Positions 1 through 7,826 of a DNA stretch of 21,588 bases are shown piece after piece (position 1 is the stretch's first letter; each line of letters begins with the position of its first letter). The stretch spans positions 1-21,588 of the forward strand of contig JBIOJM010000155.1 of the NCBI GenBank assembly GCA_044450785.1. The letters run 5' to 3'. Made by a program: the position numbers and the translations under genes. The notes below the pieces were generated by a model. The model was not told where the DNA came from, did not search any database, and saw only the letters and a list, made by a program, of their open reading frames with translations. The stretch is from JBIOJM01 sp044450785 (lineage in GTDB: Bacteria > Planctomycetota > Planctomycetia > Isosphaerales > Isosphaeraceae).

Positions 1-240
1 CATGGCTTGAGCGGCGGCCGCGAAGAAGTGGCGACGATTCGCGAACTGTTGATCACCCACCAGTCGCATGTAGGCTTCATGGACCAGCGCGGTCGCCTCG
101 AGCGTCTGCCCGGGCTTTTCCTGAGCCAGCTTCCGAGCCGCCAGCTCGCGCAGCTCGTCATAGACCAGGGGTAGGAGTTGCTCGGCCGCCTGTGGGTCGC
201 CTTGCTCGATCGCGGACAGGATGCGGGTGACATCGCTCAT
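1..240 (-). CDS. ECF-type RNA polymerase sigma factor, N-terminal part (runs off left edge)
   Basis: The minus strand reads an open 80-codon stretch from an ATG at 240 to the window edge, beginning MSDVTRILSAIEQGDPQAAE and containing LVYDELRELAARKLAQEKPG and ALVHEAYMRL. This is region 2 of the planctomycete-expanded ECF sigma factors (TIGR02999-like), which direct RNA polymerase to dedicated promoters. It is a close paralogue of the complete gene at 6796-7356, with the same start and nearly the same first 60 residues. No clear Shine-Dalgarno sequence precedes the ATG in either copy. By analogy with the complete copy, a Ser/Thr kinase gene may follow beyond the left edge, but this cannot be seen. 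The C-terminal region 4 is outside the window. Confidence 0.9.
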   Translation of the reverse strand, partial: MSDVTRILSAIEQGDPQAAEQLLPLVYDELRELAARKLAQEKPGQTLEATALVHEAYMRLVGDQQFANRRHFFAAAAQAM

Positions 241-706
241 CGGCGACACCAGAAGGGCGAATGTCGCAGCGGAACAACCTCTTCCAACCCCGTGGAGCGG
301 GGTCCGGCACATTTGCCCGGCCGATGCGTCTCGCCTGTTGACGCGCCTGGTCCGCGCCGCAATCGAGGAGGCACTCGCTGATCGTACCATCCGCCTGCCG
401 ACAAGTCATGGACTACTTCGGCACGCGGGTCGTCATCGAGCGGCGATCGGGCCCGCTCTCCAGTGACGCCGGGCTGCTGCCCCTCCGCCAGTTCGACTAG
501 CGCATCGGGCTCACCCGGGCCTTCACTCAGGCGCTCGACGACCCCGGCGGCGCCGACCTTACGAGAGTGCTATTGTCCAGGGCTTCGGCCCAGACAGGTT
601 GGCAACAAAATGGCAACAACATTGGCCGTGTCAGCCCAACGTGGCTCCAATGTCACTGGCAGCAGAGCGGTGACGTAACCGTTTGGCATACAAGCAATTT
701 AACTGG
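241..706. repeat. Long duplicated upstream region, copy 1
   Basis: This stretch upstream of the partial sigma gene aligns almost end to end with 7357-7811 upstream of the complete sigma gene, ending at a shared block CAAGCAATTTAACTG. Small indels and scattered substitutions separate the copies. It carries the transposase remnant at 408-562 and no intact gene. The similarity continues into the sigma coding regions, so the duplicated unit is at least upstream DNA plus sigma gene. Confidence 0.85.
408..562 (+). pseudogene. IS1380-like transposase, N-terminal remnant (copy 1)
   Basis: From an ATG at 408 the plus strand reads MDYFGTRVVIERRSGPLSSD, then AGLLPLRQFD, an in-frame TAG at 498-500, and RIGLTRAFTQALDDPGGADL. 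The pattern SDAGLLxLRxxDxRxGLTxxxxxALDDP resembles the start of IS1380-family DDE transposases. Only about 50 codons remain; the catalytic core is absent. It lies antisense to the sigma gene. The family name is from memory of the motif, so the assignment is moderate; it is clearly not an intact gene. Confidence 0.5.
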
Positions 707-723
707 TTCGCGAGCCCGAAAAG

Positions 724-763
724 AAGGTGTCCGGAACGCGATCACGGCTGTTCCGGACACCTT
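724..763 (-). terminator. Strong hairpin, probable intrinsic terminator
   Basis: AAGGTGTCCGGAAC at 724-737 is perfectly complementary to 750-763, giving a 14-bp stem with a 12-nt loop. It lies 66 bp downstream of the minus-strand beta-helix ORF (stop at 830). On the minus strand the stem is followed by CTTTTC, a short T-rich tail. The plus-strand side is followed by TTTC, so it could act in both directions. It begins just beyond the end of the long duplicated region. Confidence 0.55.
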
Positions 764-829
764 TCATGGACGGGCGGTCACGCAGGTCGCGACCGGGAGA
801 ACCCGGCGCTCAGTCGGGCCGTGGAAATC

Positions 830-1288
830 TCACGGGCCGTCGAAGATATTGTTGTAGGCGGTCGTGGCCTTGTTGCCTTTCACGGTCGTGTTCACGAGAG
901 TCAAGGTGGTGTCATAGGCGTAAATCCCTCCACCCTCGCCTTCCACGGAGCCGTTCGCCTGGTTGCCGTTGACGGTGGAATTCTGCACCTCCACCTCCGT
1001 GCTGTCGAGGGCATAGATCCCTCCACCGTAGGCATTCACGCCGTTGGCCTGGTTGGCGTTGACCGTGCAGTTGGTAACGGTGGCGGAACTGGTCAGGACC
1101 GACAGGCCGCCGCCCCAGGCGCCGCCGCCGCTGCCGCCCGAACCGCCCGCGCCGCCGATGGCCTCATTGTTGTTGAGGGTGCAGTAGTTGAGCGTCAGCG
1201 AGCAATTGTCGGGGGCACCGAAAAGGAACATGTACTCCCGGCGACCTCTCCGGTTTTCGATGCAATCCGCGACACGATGGCTGAGCAC
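830..1288 (-). CDS. Parallel beta-helix repeat protein, probable C-terminal fragment
   Basis: The ORF of 152 codons contains repeating turns such as CTLNNNEAIGG, ATVTNCTVNANQANG, GGGIYALDSTEVEVQNSTVN and GGGIYAYDTTLTLVNTTVKG. These are typical of right-handed parallel beta-helix (pectate-lyase-like, Pmp-like) surface proteins. The first 25 residues do not fit the fold, and the start is a GTG; an ATG at 1231 is an alternative. There is no signal peptide. It lies seven bases after the stop of the GloVer gene on the same strand and is followed by a strong hairpin. I read it as the tail of a larger secreted protein that lost its N-terminus, or was once joined to the upstream gene. The repeats are clear; its status as a functional gene is doubtful. 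Confidence 0.6.
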   Translation of the reverse strand: MLSHRVADCIENRRGRREYMFLFGAPDNCSLTLNYCTLNNNEAIGGAGGSGGSGGGAWGGGLSVLTSSATVTNCTVNANQANGVNAYGGGIYALDSTEVEVQNSTVNGNQANGSVEGEGGGIYAYDTTLTLVNTTVKGNKATTAYNNIFDGP

Positions 1289-1294
1289 TCAATT

Positions 1295-2954
1295 TCAAGA
1301 GAGATCCGTGCCGAGGCTGCCGGTGATCGCGCTGAAGAGCGTGTCCGTGCTCGATGGCTTACTTTTCTTTTGCGGCACGACCCCGCTGAAGGGCGACGTT
1401 CCCATGTCTGGGGCCGTGTCATTCGCGGTCAGGTTCGCCGTTCTCTCGTTGCTGGTGAAGTCGGCCGTGCCGGCAGAGCCGGTATCGGTGGTGCCGACGG
1501 CATTCGGGACGGCGACGATGGATGTCGCGGAGGCGCCGGCGCCCGTGGACGAATGCGAACCGCTGATCTGCAAGGCCGGCTTGGCAGCGGCCCCGGTCAG
1601 CTCAAAAACCGTGCCGTAGCCGTCGCCGGAGCCTCCACCAACCGTTGTGCCGTACAGATTGCCGCTGCTGTCCATGATCAGGGCGTCCTCCGGCCCTGCG
1701 CCGTTGGTGCCGTTGAACGAAGCCAGCGCGGTGATCGTGTGCTTGCCATGGGCCAGCTCGAATACCGTGCCGTCGCCCAAGGCGCCTCCGTTAGCCGTTG
1801 TGCCGTACAGGTTGCCGCTGCTGTCTATGATCAGGGCGTCAGACGGGCCTGCACCGTTGGTGCCGTTGAACGAAGCCAGCGTGGTGATCGTACCGCTGCC
1901 CTTCGCCAGCTCGAACACCGTGCCGTCGTTCGAGGTCCCGCCACCAGACGATGTGCCGTACAGGTTGCCGCTACTGTCCATGATCAGGGCGCTAGGGCCT
2001 GAACCGTTGGCGCCGTTGAAGGTAGCCAGCGTGGTGATCGTACCGCTGCCCGGAGCCAGCTCGAAAACCGTGCCGTCATTCGAGGTGCCTCCAGCCGCCG
2101 TGCCGTACAGGTTGCCGCTGCTGTCTATGATCAGGCCGGTCACGGGGTCTAAACCGTCGGTGCCGTTGAACGAAGCCAGCGCGGTCAGTGCGCCGCTGTC
2201 CTGAGCCAGCTCGAAAACCGTGCCGTCGCCCGATGCGCCCCCCTCGGACGCTGTTCCGTACAGATTGCCACTGCTGTCCATGATCAGGCCGCTAGACGGG
2301 TTTGTACCGTTGGGGGCGACGAACGAGGCCAGCGTGGTGATCGTGCCGCTGCCCTGAGCAAGCTCGAATACCGTGCCGTAGCCGCTGTAGCCGGGGCCTA
2401 AGGTTGTGCCGTACAGATTGCCGCCGCTGTCCATGATCAGACTGCCCCGATCCTGCGGGGCTTCGCCGTCGGTGCCGTTGAACGAAGCCAGCGTGGTGAT
2501 CTTGCCGCTGCCCTTCGCCAGCTCGAATACCGTACCGTGACTCGAGGCGCCGCCAGCAAACGTTGCACCATAGAGATTGCCGCTGCTGTCCATGATCGGG
2601 GCGTCATACGGGTGGCAACCGTTGGTGCCGTTGAACGAAGCCAGCACGGTAATCGTGCCGCTGCCCTGGGCCAACTCGAAAACCGTGCCGTCATTCGAAG
2701 CGCCTCCCTGTTCCGTAGTGCCGTACAGATTGCCGCCGCTGTCCCTGATCAGGCCGGCATACGGGAGGATACCGGGGGGGGGCGCCAAACGCGGCCAGCG
2801 TGGTCAGGCTCAGCGTGAGCCGGGTCTCGAGCGCTTCCGGACTGGGCCGGAAGCCGTGCCGGCGGTGGGACGACGTTGTCGCCGGGTTGCGACGCTTGGC
2901 GCGGCGGGCGTAGCTGCGCGAGAAAGTCCCGGAAAGCCACGTTGAAAGGGACAT
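1295..2954 (-). CDS. Secreted GloVer-repeat protein with LEPR-type N-terminus (frameshifted)
   Basis: The ATG at 2954 is preceded by AAGGAG at good spacing. The N-terminus is basic (SYARRAKRRNPA) and carries RPSPEALETRLTLSLTTLAAF, the planctomycete LEPR-like export-associated motif. About eight repeats of roughly 50 residues follow, each with DSSGNLYGTT, DGTVFELAxGSGTITTLASF and NGTNG, the signature of choice-of-anchor GloVer tandem-repeat proteins. The tail is Ser/Thr-rich and ends DTLFSAITGSLGTDLS. The N-terminus and the repeats are in different frames: the shift falls in a run of nine G (plus strand) at 2774-2782, and eight would restore AAFGAPPGILPYAGL. This may be a sequencing error, a slippage-prone switch or a true lesion. 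The function is unknown; the protein is probably at the cell surface or exported. Confidence 0.75.
1590..2765 (-). repeat. Tandem GloVer coding repeats (about 8 x 150 bp)
   Basis: Near-identical DNA blocks recur about every 150 bp, for example GCCGTACAGGTTGCCGCTGC and TTGAACGAAGCCAGCG (plus strand). They encode the GloVer units of the surrounding gene. Repeat 3 differs most (LGPGYSGYGTVFEL and SFVAPNGTN). High DNA-level similarity points to expansion by recombination. Confidence 0.85.
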
Positions 2955-3059
2955 GGTCAAGCTCCTTTTTTGGGTGCGGTCCGCGATGAAACGACTGAGC
3001 AAGCGCCCCCGGCGCGCAGACCGAACGCCAGGGCCTCAAGGGCTCGTGAAACTTCTGCT

Positions 3060-3080
3060 GGCCGGCCAGCCTGGCCGGCC
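3060..3080. repeat. GC-rich perfect palindrome between kinase and GloVer genes
   Basis: GGCCGGCCAG (3060-3069) and CTGGCCGGCC (3071-3080) form a 10-bp inverted repeat around a single base. It lies in the 243-bp gap between the kinase stop and the GloVer start, both on the minus strand. No run of T follows on the minus strand, so it is better called a REP-like palindrome than a standard terminator. The rest of the gap holds no credible gene. Confidence 0.5.
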
Positions 3081-3160
3081 GCTTTCTTCAGGTCACAGCG
3101 ACCTCACCCGGTCGCTTTGCTTGCTTTCGGTGGAGAAGCTGCCTTCCTCGATTTCCGAGA

Positions 3161-3177
3161 ACTGCCTACTGCCTACT
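3161..3177. repeat. Heptamer repeat (CTGCCTA x2)
   Basis: ACTGCCTACTGCCTACT contains two full CTGCCTA units and part of a third. It is one of several 7-bp-period arrays in this window and sits just downstream of the kinase gene. Confidence 0.7.
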
Positions 3178-3192
3178 CGCGGCGCAGCCGCG
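3178..3192. repeat. Short palindrome with GCA loop
   Basis: CGCGGC-GCA-GCCGCG forms a perfect 6-bp stem five bases past the kinase stop codon. Similar palindromes occur at 9224-9238 (loop GCGCA) and 17255-17271 (7-bp stem, loop GCA), the last inside the transporter coding region. No T-run follows on the minus strand, so termination is uncertain. Confidence 0.5.
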
Positions 3193-3197
3193 TGAGA

Positions 3198-6100
3198 TCA
3201 CTTCGCGTTGCCGGCCTTCTTCAGCAATTCCGCCACATCGGCCCACAGTTTCCGCCACGCCTCCTGTTCCTGGGCCGACAGATTGTTCAGTGCTTGCGGA
3301 TCACGCACACCGGCGAGATCGGAATCGCGCTGCCAGTGCTGGAGCATGGCCCGCCCGACCTGGCGATCCTCTGGCTTGCCGCCCTCCAGTCGCTTGCTCC
3401 AAAGGTCCAGGTCGGCCCGCAGCCAGCCTGATGCCTGCTGGCGCAGCCGGCGGTGTTCCTGATCGTCGAGTTTGCCGGCGTCCGTCCCTTGACCCGACGC
3501 AGCTAGAGCGGCGAAACAGGCGGCGTTATAACGATGGCCAGCTTTCAGGTCCTCAGCCAGTTTCGGGTCGGCGGTGAAGACGTCGGCGTACAGCCGGGCG
3601 GCGGCGACGTGCCGGCGTTGCAGCCCGCAGACTTCCGCGAGGCCAAGGCGTTCGACATTGTCGGCGGCAGTGGCTTTCCCTCCGAGAACGTCGGCGAGCT
3701 TGGCCTCCAGCCGCACCAGCCGTTCGGCGTCTGCGACCCATTGGGCCGACGGGCAGCGCCAGTCTTTGCGCTTGCTGCCAGACGCGTGTCCTCGTTTATA
3801 GAAGTCGAGAGAGGCGGATAATTGGCCCTGTGATCGAAGAATATGGGCCAGGCTACAGTTCGCCTCGGCATAGTAATCGGCCTGAAGATCGATGACCTTG
3901 GAGCAATCGGCAATCGCCTTATCCCATTGCTTCAGATTGGTGTAGACCAAGCCCCGGTTGTTCCACGCAGCCACGCCCTTGGGATCGAGCTCGATGGCCT
4001 TGGAGTGATCCGCTAGCGCCTTGTCCCATTGCTTCAAATCGGAGTAGACGTTGCCCCGGCTGGTCCACGCGTCCCCCAGGCTGGGGTCCAGCTCGATGGC
4101 TTTAGAAAAATCGGCAATCGCCTTGTCCCATTGCTTCAGCTTACGGCGGGCCACGCCCCGGTGGTTCCACGCGTGCGCGAGTTTGGGATCCAGCTCGATG
4201 GCCTTGGAGTAATCCGCTAGCGCCTTGTCCAATTGCTTCAGCCCGGCGTAGGCCCAGCCCCGGTTGTTCCACGCGCTCGCGAACTTGGGATCCAGCTCGA
4301 TGGCCCTGGAGTGATCCGCTAGCGCCTTGTCCCATTGCCCGAGCTCGTTGTAGACGACCCCCCGGTGGGTCCACGCGTGCGCGAGCTTGGGATCCAGCTC
4401 GATGGCCTTGGAGTGATCCGCTAGCGCCTTGTCCCATTGCTTCAGCCCGGCGTAGGCCCAGCCCCGGTTGAACCACGTGAGCGCGAACGTGGGATCCAGC
4501 TCGATGGCCTTGGAGTGATCCGCCAGCGCCTTGTCCCATTGCTTCAGCTTCCTGCAGGCGATGCCCCGGCAATCGTGGACGTGGGCGTAGTCGGGTCGCA
4601 TCATGATGCAGGCGGTGAGAATTATCTCGGCCGCGGTGAAATCCTCCGGACCACGGCCGAGGTCGCACAGGCAATAGCCCAAGAGGAGCAGCGAGAAGAA
4701 GTGCCTTGGCTCCACGCGCAGAGCAGCCCGAAGCGCCTCAATGCCGTTGTCCCTGTCCCGGGCGGCATACGCCGCCTGGCCCTGGAGGTAATAGTCCCAG
4801 GCCATGGTCGGAGGAGTCCTGTCCGCCAGCTCGAAATCGGCGCGGGCCAGCTCCTTCTGTCCGAGGGCCTCGCGGGCCTGGGCGCGCAGTCGGTAGAAGG
4901 CCTGGGTAGGCGGCCAAGCTGTCTCGGCCTTCTGCAAATAAGCGGCGGCTGCTTGAGCCGCTGCCCCCGGCGACAGCGGCTGCCCCGAGCGCTGGTCTTG
5001 CTTGCGCCGCAGCACGTCGTCGGCCAGCCAGAGAAGCTGCTCGTAGCCAAGCCGGCGAACCTCCTCGACCTGATCCTTTCCCAGCACGCCTTGCTCCAGC
5101 CGGGTACGCCAGTCTTCGCGCTCCAGTACCTCATACTGGGCCAAAGCGCCGAGGGTGAAGGGAACCATCCTGGTGGGTTGCCGCAGCCCATCGACGATTT
5201 CCTCATCATGCGCGCGATCGAGAAGGTTCAAGAAGCTTTGCCGGCGCTCCAGCTCGACCTCAAGGGCCTCGATTTGGGCGGCGAGGCTTCCGCGGGCCGC
5301 GCGGCCGCCGGCGATTTCCCCTCGGGCCTCGGCCAGCTTCTGGCGGGCGAGCGCGGGTTTGCTGTCGGCCAGCAGCGTCCGGGCGGCGGTCAGGGAATTC
5401 TCGGCACGGTGGACGATATCCGCTTGCTCCGCCGCTCGCTCACGGGCGAGCCAGCCGATACTCCCCGCTACCAGCAAGAGCGCCGCGGTCACCACCGCCC
5501 CCATGGTGAGCGGCCCGCGATTCCGCCGCGTGAACTTGCCGAACCGATACCAGGCCGACGGCGGGCAGGCGAGAACCGGCTCGTCGTGCAGGTAGTGCTC
5601 GACATCTCGCGCCAGCTCGTTGGCTGTCTGGTAGCGGCGGTTGCGGTCCTTCTCGAGCGCCTTCATGACGATCCAGTCGAGCTCGCCCCGCATCAGCCCG
5701 CTCAGTCGCCGCGGCTCGATGCCGCGGCAAGCCGCGATCGACGGCAGCTCCTCGGTCGTGCTCAGCCGCATGCTGGGCCGCGGTGGCTCCTCCTCGCGGA
5801 TCACCCGCAAGACCTCGAGGAACCCAGCCTCCTTGAGCCGCTTACGATTCAGCGGGGGCGAGCCGGTCAACAGCTCGTAGAGGAGCACACCGAGGCTGTA
5901 GACGTCGCTGCGAGTGTCGATGTCGAGCTGGTTGAGCTGGGCCTGCTCGGGGCTCATGTACTCCAGCGTGCCGACCACCGACCCGAACTCGGTGTACAGC
6001 GTCTGGTCGGTCAGCCGCGGACCGGTCGCCTTGGCCACACCAAAATCGATGATCTTGGGGACCGGCTTGTCGTCGTAGAGGGCGACCAGGATGTTCGACG

Positions 6101-6722
6101 GCTTGAGGTCGCGGTGGATCACCCCCTTCTGGTGTGCGTGCTGGACGGCCTGGCAGACCGGGATGGCCAGCTCGAGCCGCTCGCGTGTCGACAGCCGACG
6201 CTCGTCGCAGAACCTGGTGATCGGCACGCCCTTGACCAGTTCCATGACGAAGTAGGGCCGGCCGTCGTCGGTCGTGCCGGCGTCGAGCACCTTGGCGATA
6301 TTCGGGTGGTCCATCAGGGCCAGCGCCTGGCGCTCGGCCCCGAACCGGGCGAGCACCTGGCGGCTATCCATGCCGGCCTTGATCACCTTGAGCGCGACCA
6401 GGCGACGGACGGGCGCGGTTTGTTCGGCCATGTAGACCGTGCCCATGCCCCCCTCACCAATGGGCTGGAGGAGCTTGTACGGGCCGATGACTCTGCCGGC
6501 CCCTTCGCTGATCGGTTGTTCATCGACGGTCGCGACCGGGCTAGGGGCTGGTTGTTCCAGAAAGCTGCCCGCCTGGGCCTGAGCGGCCAGCATTTTCTCG
6601 ATGTGTTGGCGAAGGTCCGGATCACCGGCGCAGGCAAGGTCGAGATAGGCCGCGCGCTCCTGCCGCGAGCCCTTTTCCAGGGCGGCAAAAAAGATGGCCT
6701 CGAGTGGCGACGGATCGTTCAT
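3198..6722 (-). CDS. Transmembrane Ser/Thr protein kinase with TPR-repeat C-terminal half
   Basis: The product is 1174 residues. Residues 1-60 are the short helical leader common to planctomycete kinases. The kinase domain (about 80-385) has the glycine loop GEGGMG (89-94), catalytic Lys in VALK (112), HRDLKPSN (203-210), DFG (226-228) and the GTLEYMSPE region, so it should be active on Ser/Thr. A hydrophobic span at about 406-426 follows RRNRG and suggests a membrane anchor. The rest holds a coiled region, TPR-like helices and seven 34-residue TPRs with KQWDKALADHSKAIELDP. The start at 6722 has GGGAGG just upstream. It lies 73 bp downstream of the ECF sigma gene on the same strand; this arrangement recurs in planctomycetes and suggests kinase-coupled control of that sigma factor. 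Targets are unknown. Confidence 0.93.
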   Translation of the reverse strand: MNDPSPLEAIFFAALEKGSRQERAAYLDLACAGDPDLRQHIEKMLAAQAQAGSFLEQPAPSPVATVDEQPISEGAGRVIGPYKLLQPIGEGGMGTVYMAEQTAPVRRLVALKVIKAGMDSRQVLARFGAERQALALMDHPNIAKVLDAGTTDDGRPYFVMELVKGVPITRFCDERRLSTRERLELAIPVCQAVQHAHQKGVIHRDLKPSNILVALYDDKPVPKIIDFGVAKATGPRLTDQTLYTEFGSVVGTLEYMSPEQAQLNQLDIDTRSDVYSLGVLLYELLTGSPPLNRKRLKEAGFLEVLRVIREEEPPRPSMRLSTTEELPSIAACRGIEPRRLSGLMRGELDWIVMKALEKDRNRRYQTANELARDVEHYLHDEPVLACPPSAWYRFGKFTRRNRGPLTMGAVVTAALLLVAGSIGWLARERAAEQADIVHRAENSLTAARTLLADSKPALARQKLAEARGEIAGGRAARGSLAAQIEALEVELERRQSFLNLLDRAHDEEIVDGLRQPTRMVPFTLGALAQYEVLEREDWRTRLEQGVLGKDQVEEVRRLGYEQLLWLADDVLRRKQDQRSGQPLSPGAAAQAAAAYLQKAETAWPPTQAFYRLRAQAREALGQKELARADFELADRTPPTMAWDYYLQGQAAYAARDRDNGIEALRAALRVEPRHFFSLLLLGYCLCDLGRGPEDFTAAEIILTACIMMRPDYAHVHDCRGIACRKLKQWDKALADHSKAIELDPTFALTWFNRGWAYAGLKQWDKALADHSKAIELDPKLAHAWTHRGVVYNELGQWDKALADHSRAIELDPKFASAWNNRGWAYAGLKQLDKALADYSKAIELDPKLAHAWNHRGVARRKLKQWDKAIADFSKAIELDPSLGDAWTSRGNVYSDLKQWDKALADHSKAIELDPKGVAAWNNRGLVYTNLKQWDKAIADCSKVIDLQADYYAEANCSLAHILRSQGQLSASLDFYKRGHASGSKRKDWRCPSAQWVADAERLVRLEAKLADVLGGKATAADNVERLGLAEVCGLQRRHVAAARLYADVFTADPKLAEDLKAGHRYNAACFAALAASGQGTDAGKLDDQEHRRLRQQASGWLRADLDLWSKRLEGGKPEDRQVGRAMLQHWQRDSDLAGVRDPQALNNLSAQEQEAWRKLWADVAELLKKAGNAK
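3890..4600 (-). repeat. Seven 102-bp TPR-coding tandem repeats
   Basis: The blocks GGATCCAGCTCGATGGCC and GCGCCTTGTCCCATTGCTTC recur every 102 bp on the plus strand, encoding 34-residue TPRs of the kinase. Residues differ mainly in the first helix (WFNRGWAYAG, WTHRGVVYNE, WNHRGVARRK). The near-identity of the second helices implies recent expansion or gene conversion. Confidence 0.9.
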
Positions 6723-6795
6723 GGATGCCTCCCTACAGGACAGTGCGACAGGCGGCCAGCGATCCCCTCACCGCGAAGCGTATTTCTTGCCGAGG

Positions 6796-7356
6796 TCACG
6801 CGTCGTCGGCCAATTCCGCGTAGAGCCACGACTTGGCGAAGGTCCAGTAGCGTTCCGCGGTCGCCAGGGAAATGTCCAACGTTGCGGCGGCTTCGGGCAT
6901 CGTCAGCCCGGCGAAGAACCGCAGCTTGACGAGTTCTGCTTTGGCCGGTTCGATTTCGGCCAGCCGGGACAATGCCTCATCGAGCGCCAAGAGGTCCAGC
7001 GACGGTGCTGCCGACACCAGGCAGCCGGAGTCGAGATCGACGCGGTGGTGTTCGCGGCCATGCTTCAGCCGGCTCTTGCGGCGGGCACTCTCGACGAGGA
7101 TGCGGCGCATCGCCTCCGCCGCGGCGGAGAAGAAGTGGCCGCGGCTGTTCCAGTGCGGGTCGTCGGCCTTGCCGAGGAGGCGCATGTAGGCTTCGTGGAC
7201 CAGGGCCGTGGCTTCGAGCGTCTGTCCCGGCTTCTCGTGGGCCAATTTCTGCGCCGCCAGCTTCCGAAGCTCGTCATAGACCAGGGGCAAGAGCTGTTCG
7301 GAGGCGAGCGGGTCGCCCTGCTCGATCGCGGACAGGATGCGGGTGACATCGCTCAT
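6796..7356 (-). CDS. ECF-type RNA polymerase sigma factor (TIGR02999-like)
   Basis: The product is 186 residues from the ATG at 7356 (MSDVTRILSAIEQGDPLASE), a usual size for the family. Region 2 spans about residues 10-95 (LVYDELRKLAAQKLAHE, ATALVHEAYMRLLG, HFFSAAAEAMRRILVESARR) and region 4 about 125-180 (ALSRLAEIEPAKAELVKLRF, MPEAAATLDISLATAERYW). The open frame extends upstream to 7506, but the paralogue at 240 begins at the same MSDVTRI, which fixes the start. No clear Shine-Dalgarno sequence is seen. It is the first gene of a two-gene operon with the membrane Ser/Thr kinase. There is no zinc anti-sigma gene next to it, which fits kinase-linked ECF groups. The target promoter is not evident. 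Confidence 0.92.
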   Translation of the reverse strand: MSDVTRILSAIEQGDPLASEQLLPLVYDELRKLAAQKLAHEKPGQTLEATALVHEAYMRLLGKADDPHWNSRGHFFSAAAEAMRRILVESARRKSRLKHGREHHRVDLDSGCLVSAAPSLDLLALDEALSRLAEIEPAKAELVKLRFFAGLTMPEAAATLDISLATAERYWTFAKSWLYAELADDA

Positions 7357-7811
7357 CCGCGACACCAGAAGGGCGAAAGTCTCAGTGGACCAACCTCTCC
7401 CAACTCCCGGGAGCGGGGCCCGGCACCGTTGCCCGGCCGATGCGTCTCGCCTGTTGACGCGCCCGGTCCGTGCCACAATCGAGGAAGCACTCGTCGATCG
7501 TACCATCCGCCTGCCGACAAGTCATGTACTGCTTCGGCACCCGGTTCGTCATCGAGCCGTGGCCCGGCCGGCTCTCCAGTGACGCCGGGCCGCTGTCCCC
7601 GCGCCCGGTCGACCAGCGCCTTGGGCTCACCCGGGCCTTCGCTTCAGGCGCTCGACGATCCCCGCGACGCCGACCTTACGAGAGTGCGATTGTCCAAAGC
7701 TCCGGCCTAGACGAGTTGGCAACAAAATCGCCCGTGTCAGCCCAACGTGGCTACAATGTCACTGGCAGAAGATCGGTGACATAACCGTTTGCCGTACAAG
7801 CAATTTAACTG
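7357..7811. repeat. Long duplicated upstream region, copy 2
   Basis: This is the partner of 241-706. Shared blocks include CCGATGCGTCTCGCCTGTTG, ATCGTACCATCCGCCTGCCG, CTCTCCAGTGACGCCGGGC and GTCAGCCCAACGTGGCT. Besides the transposase remnant it has no gene. It ends where the degenerate tRNA-Leu region begins. The run GTCAGCCCAAC occurs twice here, near 7738 and at 7811. Confidence 0.85.
7524..7690 (+). pseudogene. IS1380-like transposase, N-terminal remnant (copy 2)
   Basis: From the ATG at 7524 the plus strand reads MYCFGTRFVIEPWPGRLSSD, AGPLSPRPVDQRLGLTRAFA, then needs a frame change near 7645 to continue as QALDDPRDADLTRVRLSKAP. Copy 1 has ACTCAG where copy 2 has GCTTCAG, so copy 2 carries an extra base. 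Copy 2 lacks the internal stop of copy 1. The two fragments were therefore broken independently, or the duplicate diverged after truncation. No catalytic domain remains. Confidence 0.5.
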
Positions 7812-7826
7812 TCAGCCCAACCTGTT

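Noticed and set aside
158..409. Minus-strand frame MTCRQADGTI... with a similar frame near 7526-7382
   Set aside because: Its likeness in both places follows from the DNA duplication and it overlaps the sigma start in another frame; no ribosome site or known domain.
683..2002. Long plus-strand frame of 439 codons
   Set aside because: It is the complement of the GloVer and beta-helix coding repeats; Ala/Val/Gly-rich with no recognisable domain, while the minus strand carries clear repeat motifs.
3161..3192. CRISPR-like short repeats
   Set aside because: Units are 7 bp with no spacers, and no cas genes are present in the window.
4437..6929. 830-codon plus-strand frame opposite the kinase
   Set aside because: Antisense shadow of a kinase whose catalytic motifs are all on the minus strand.
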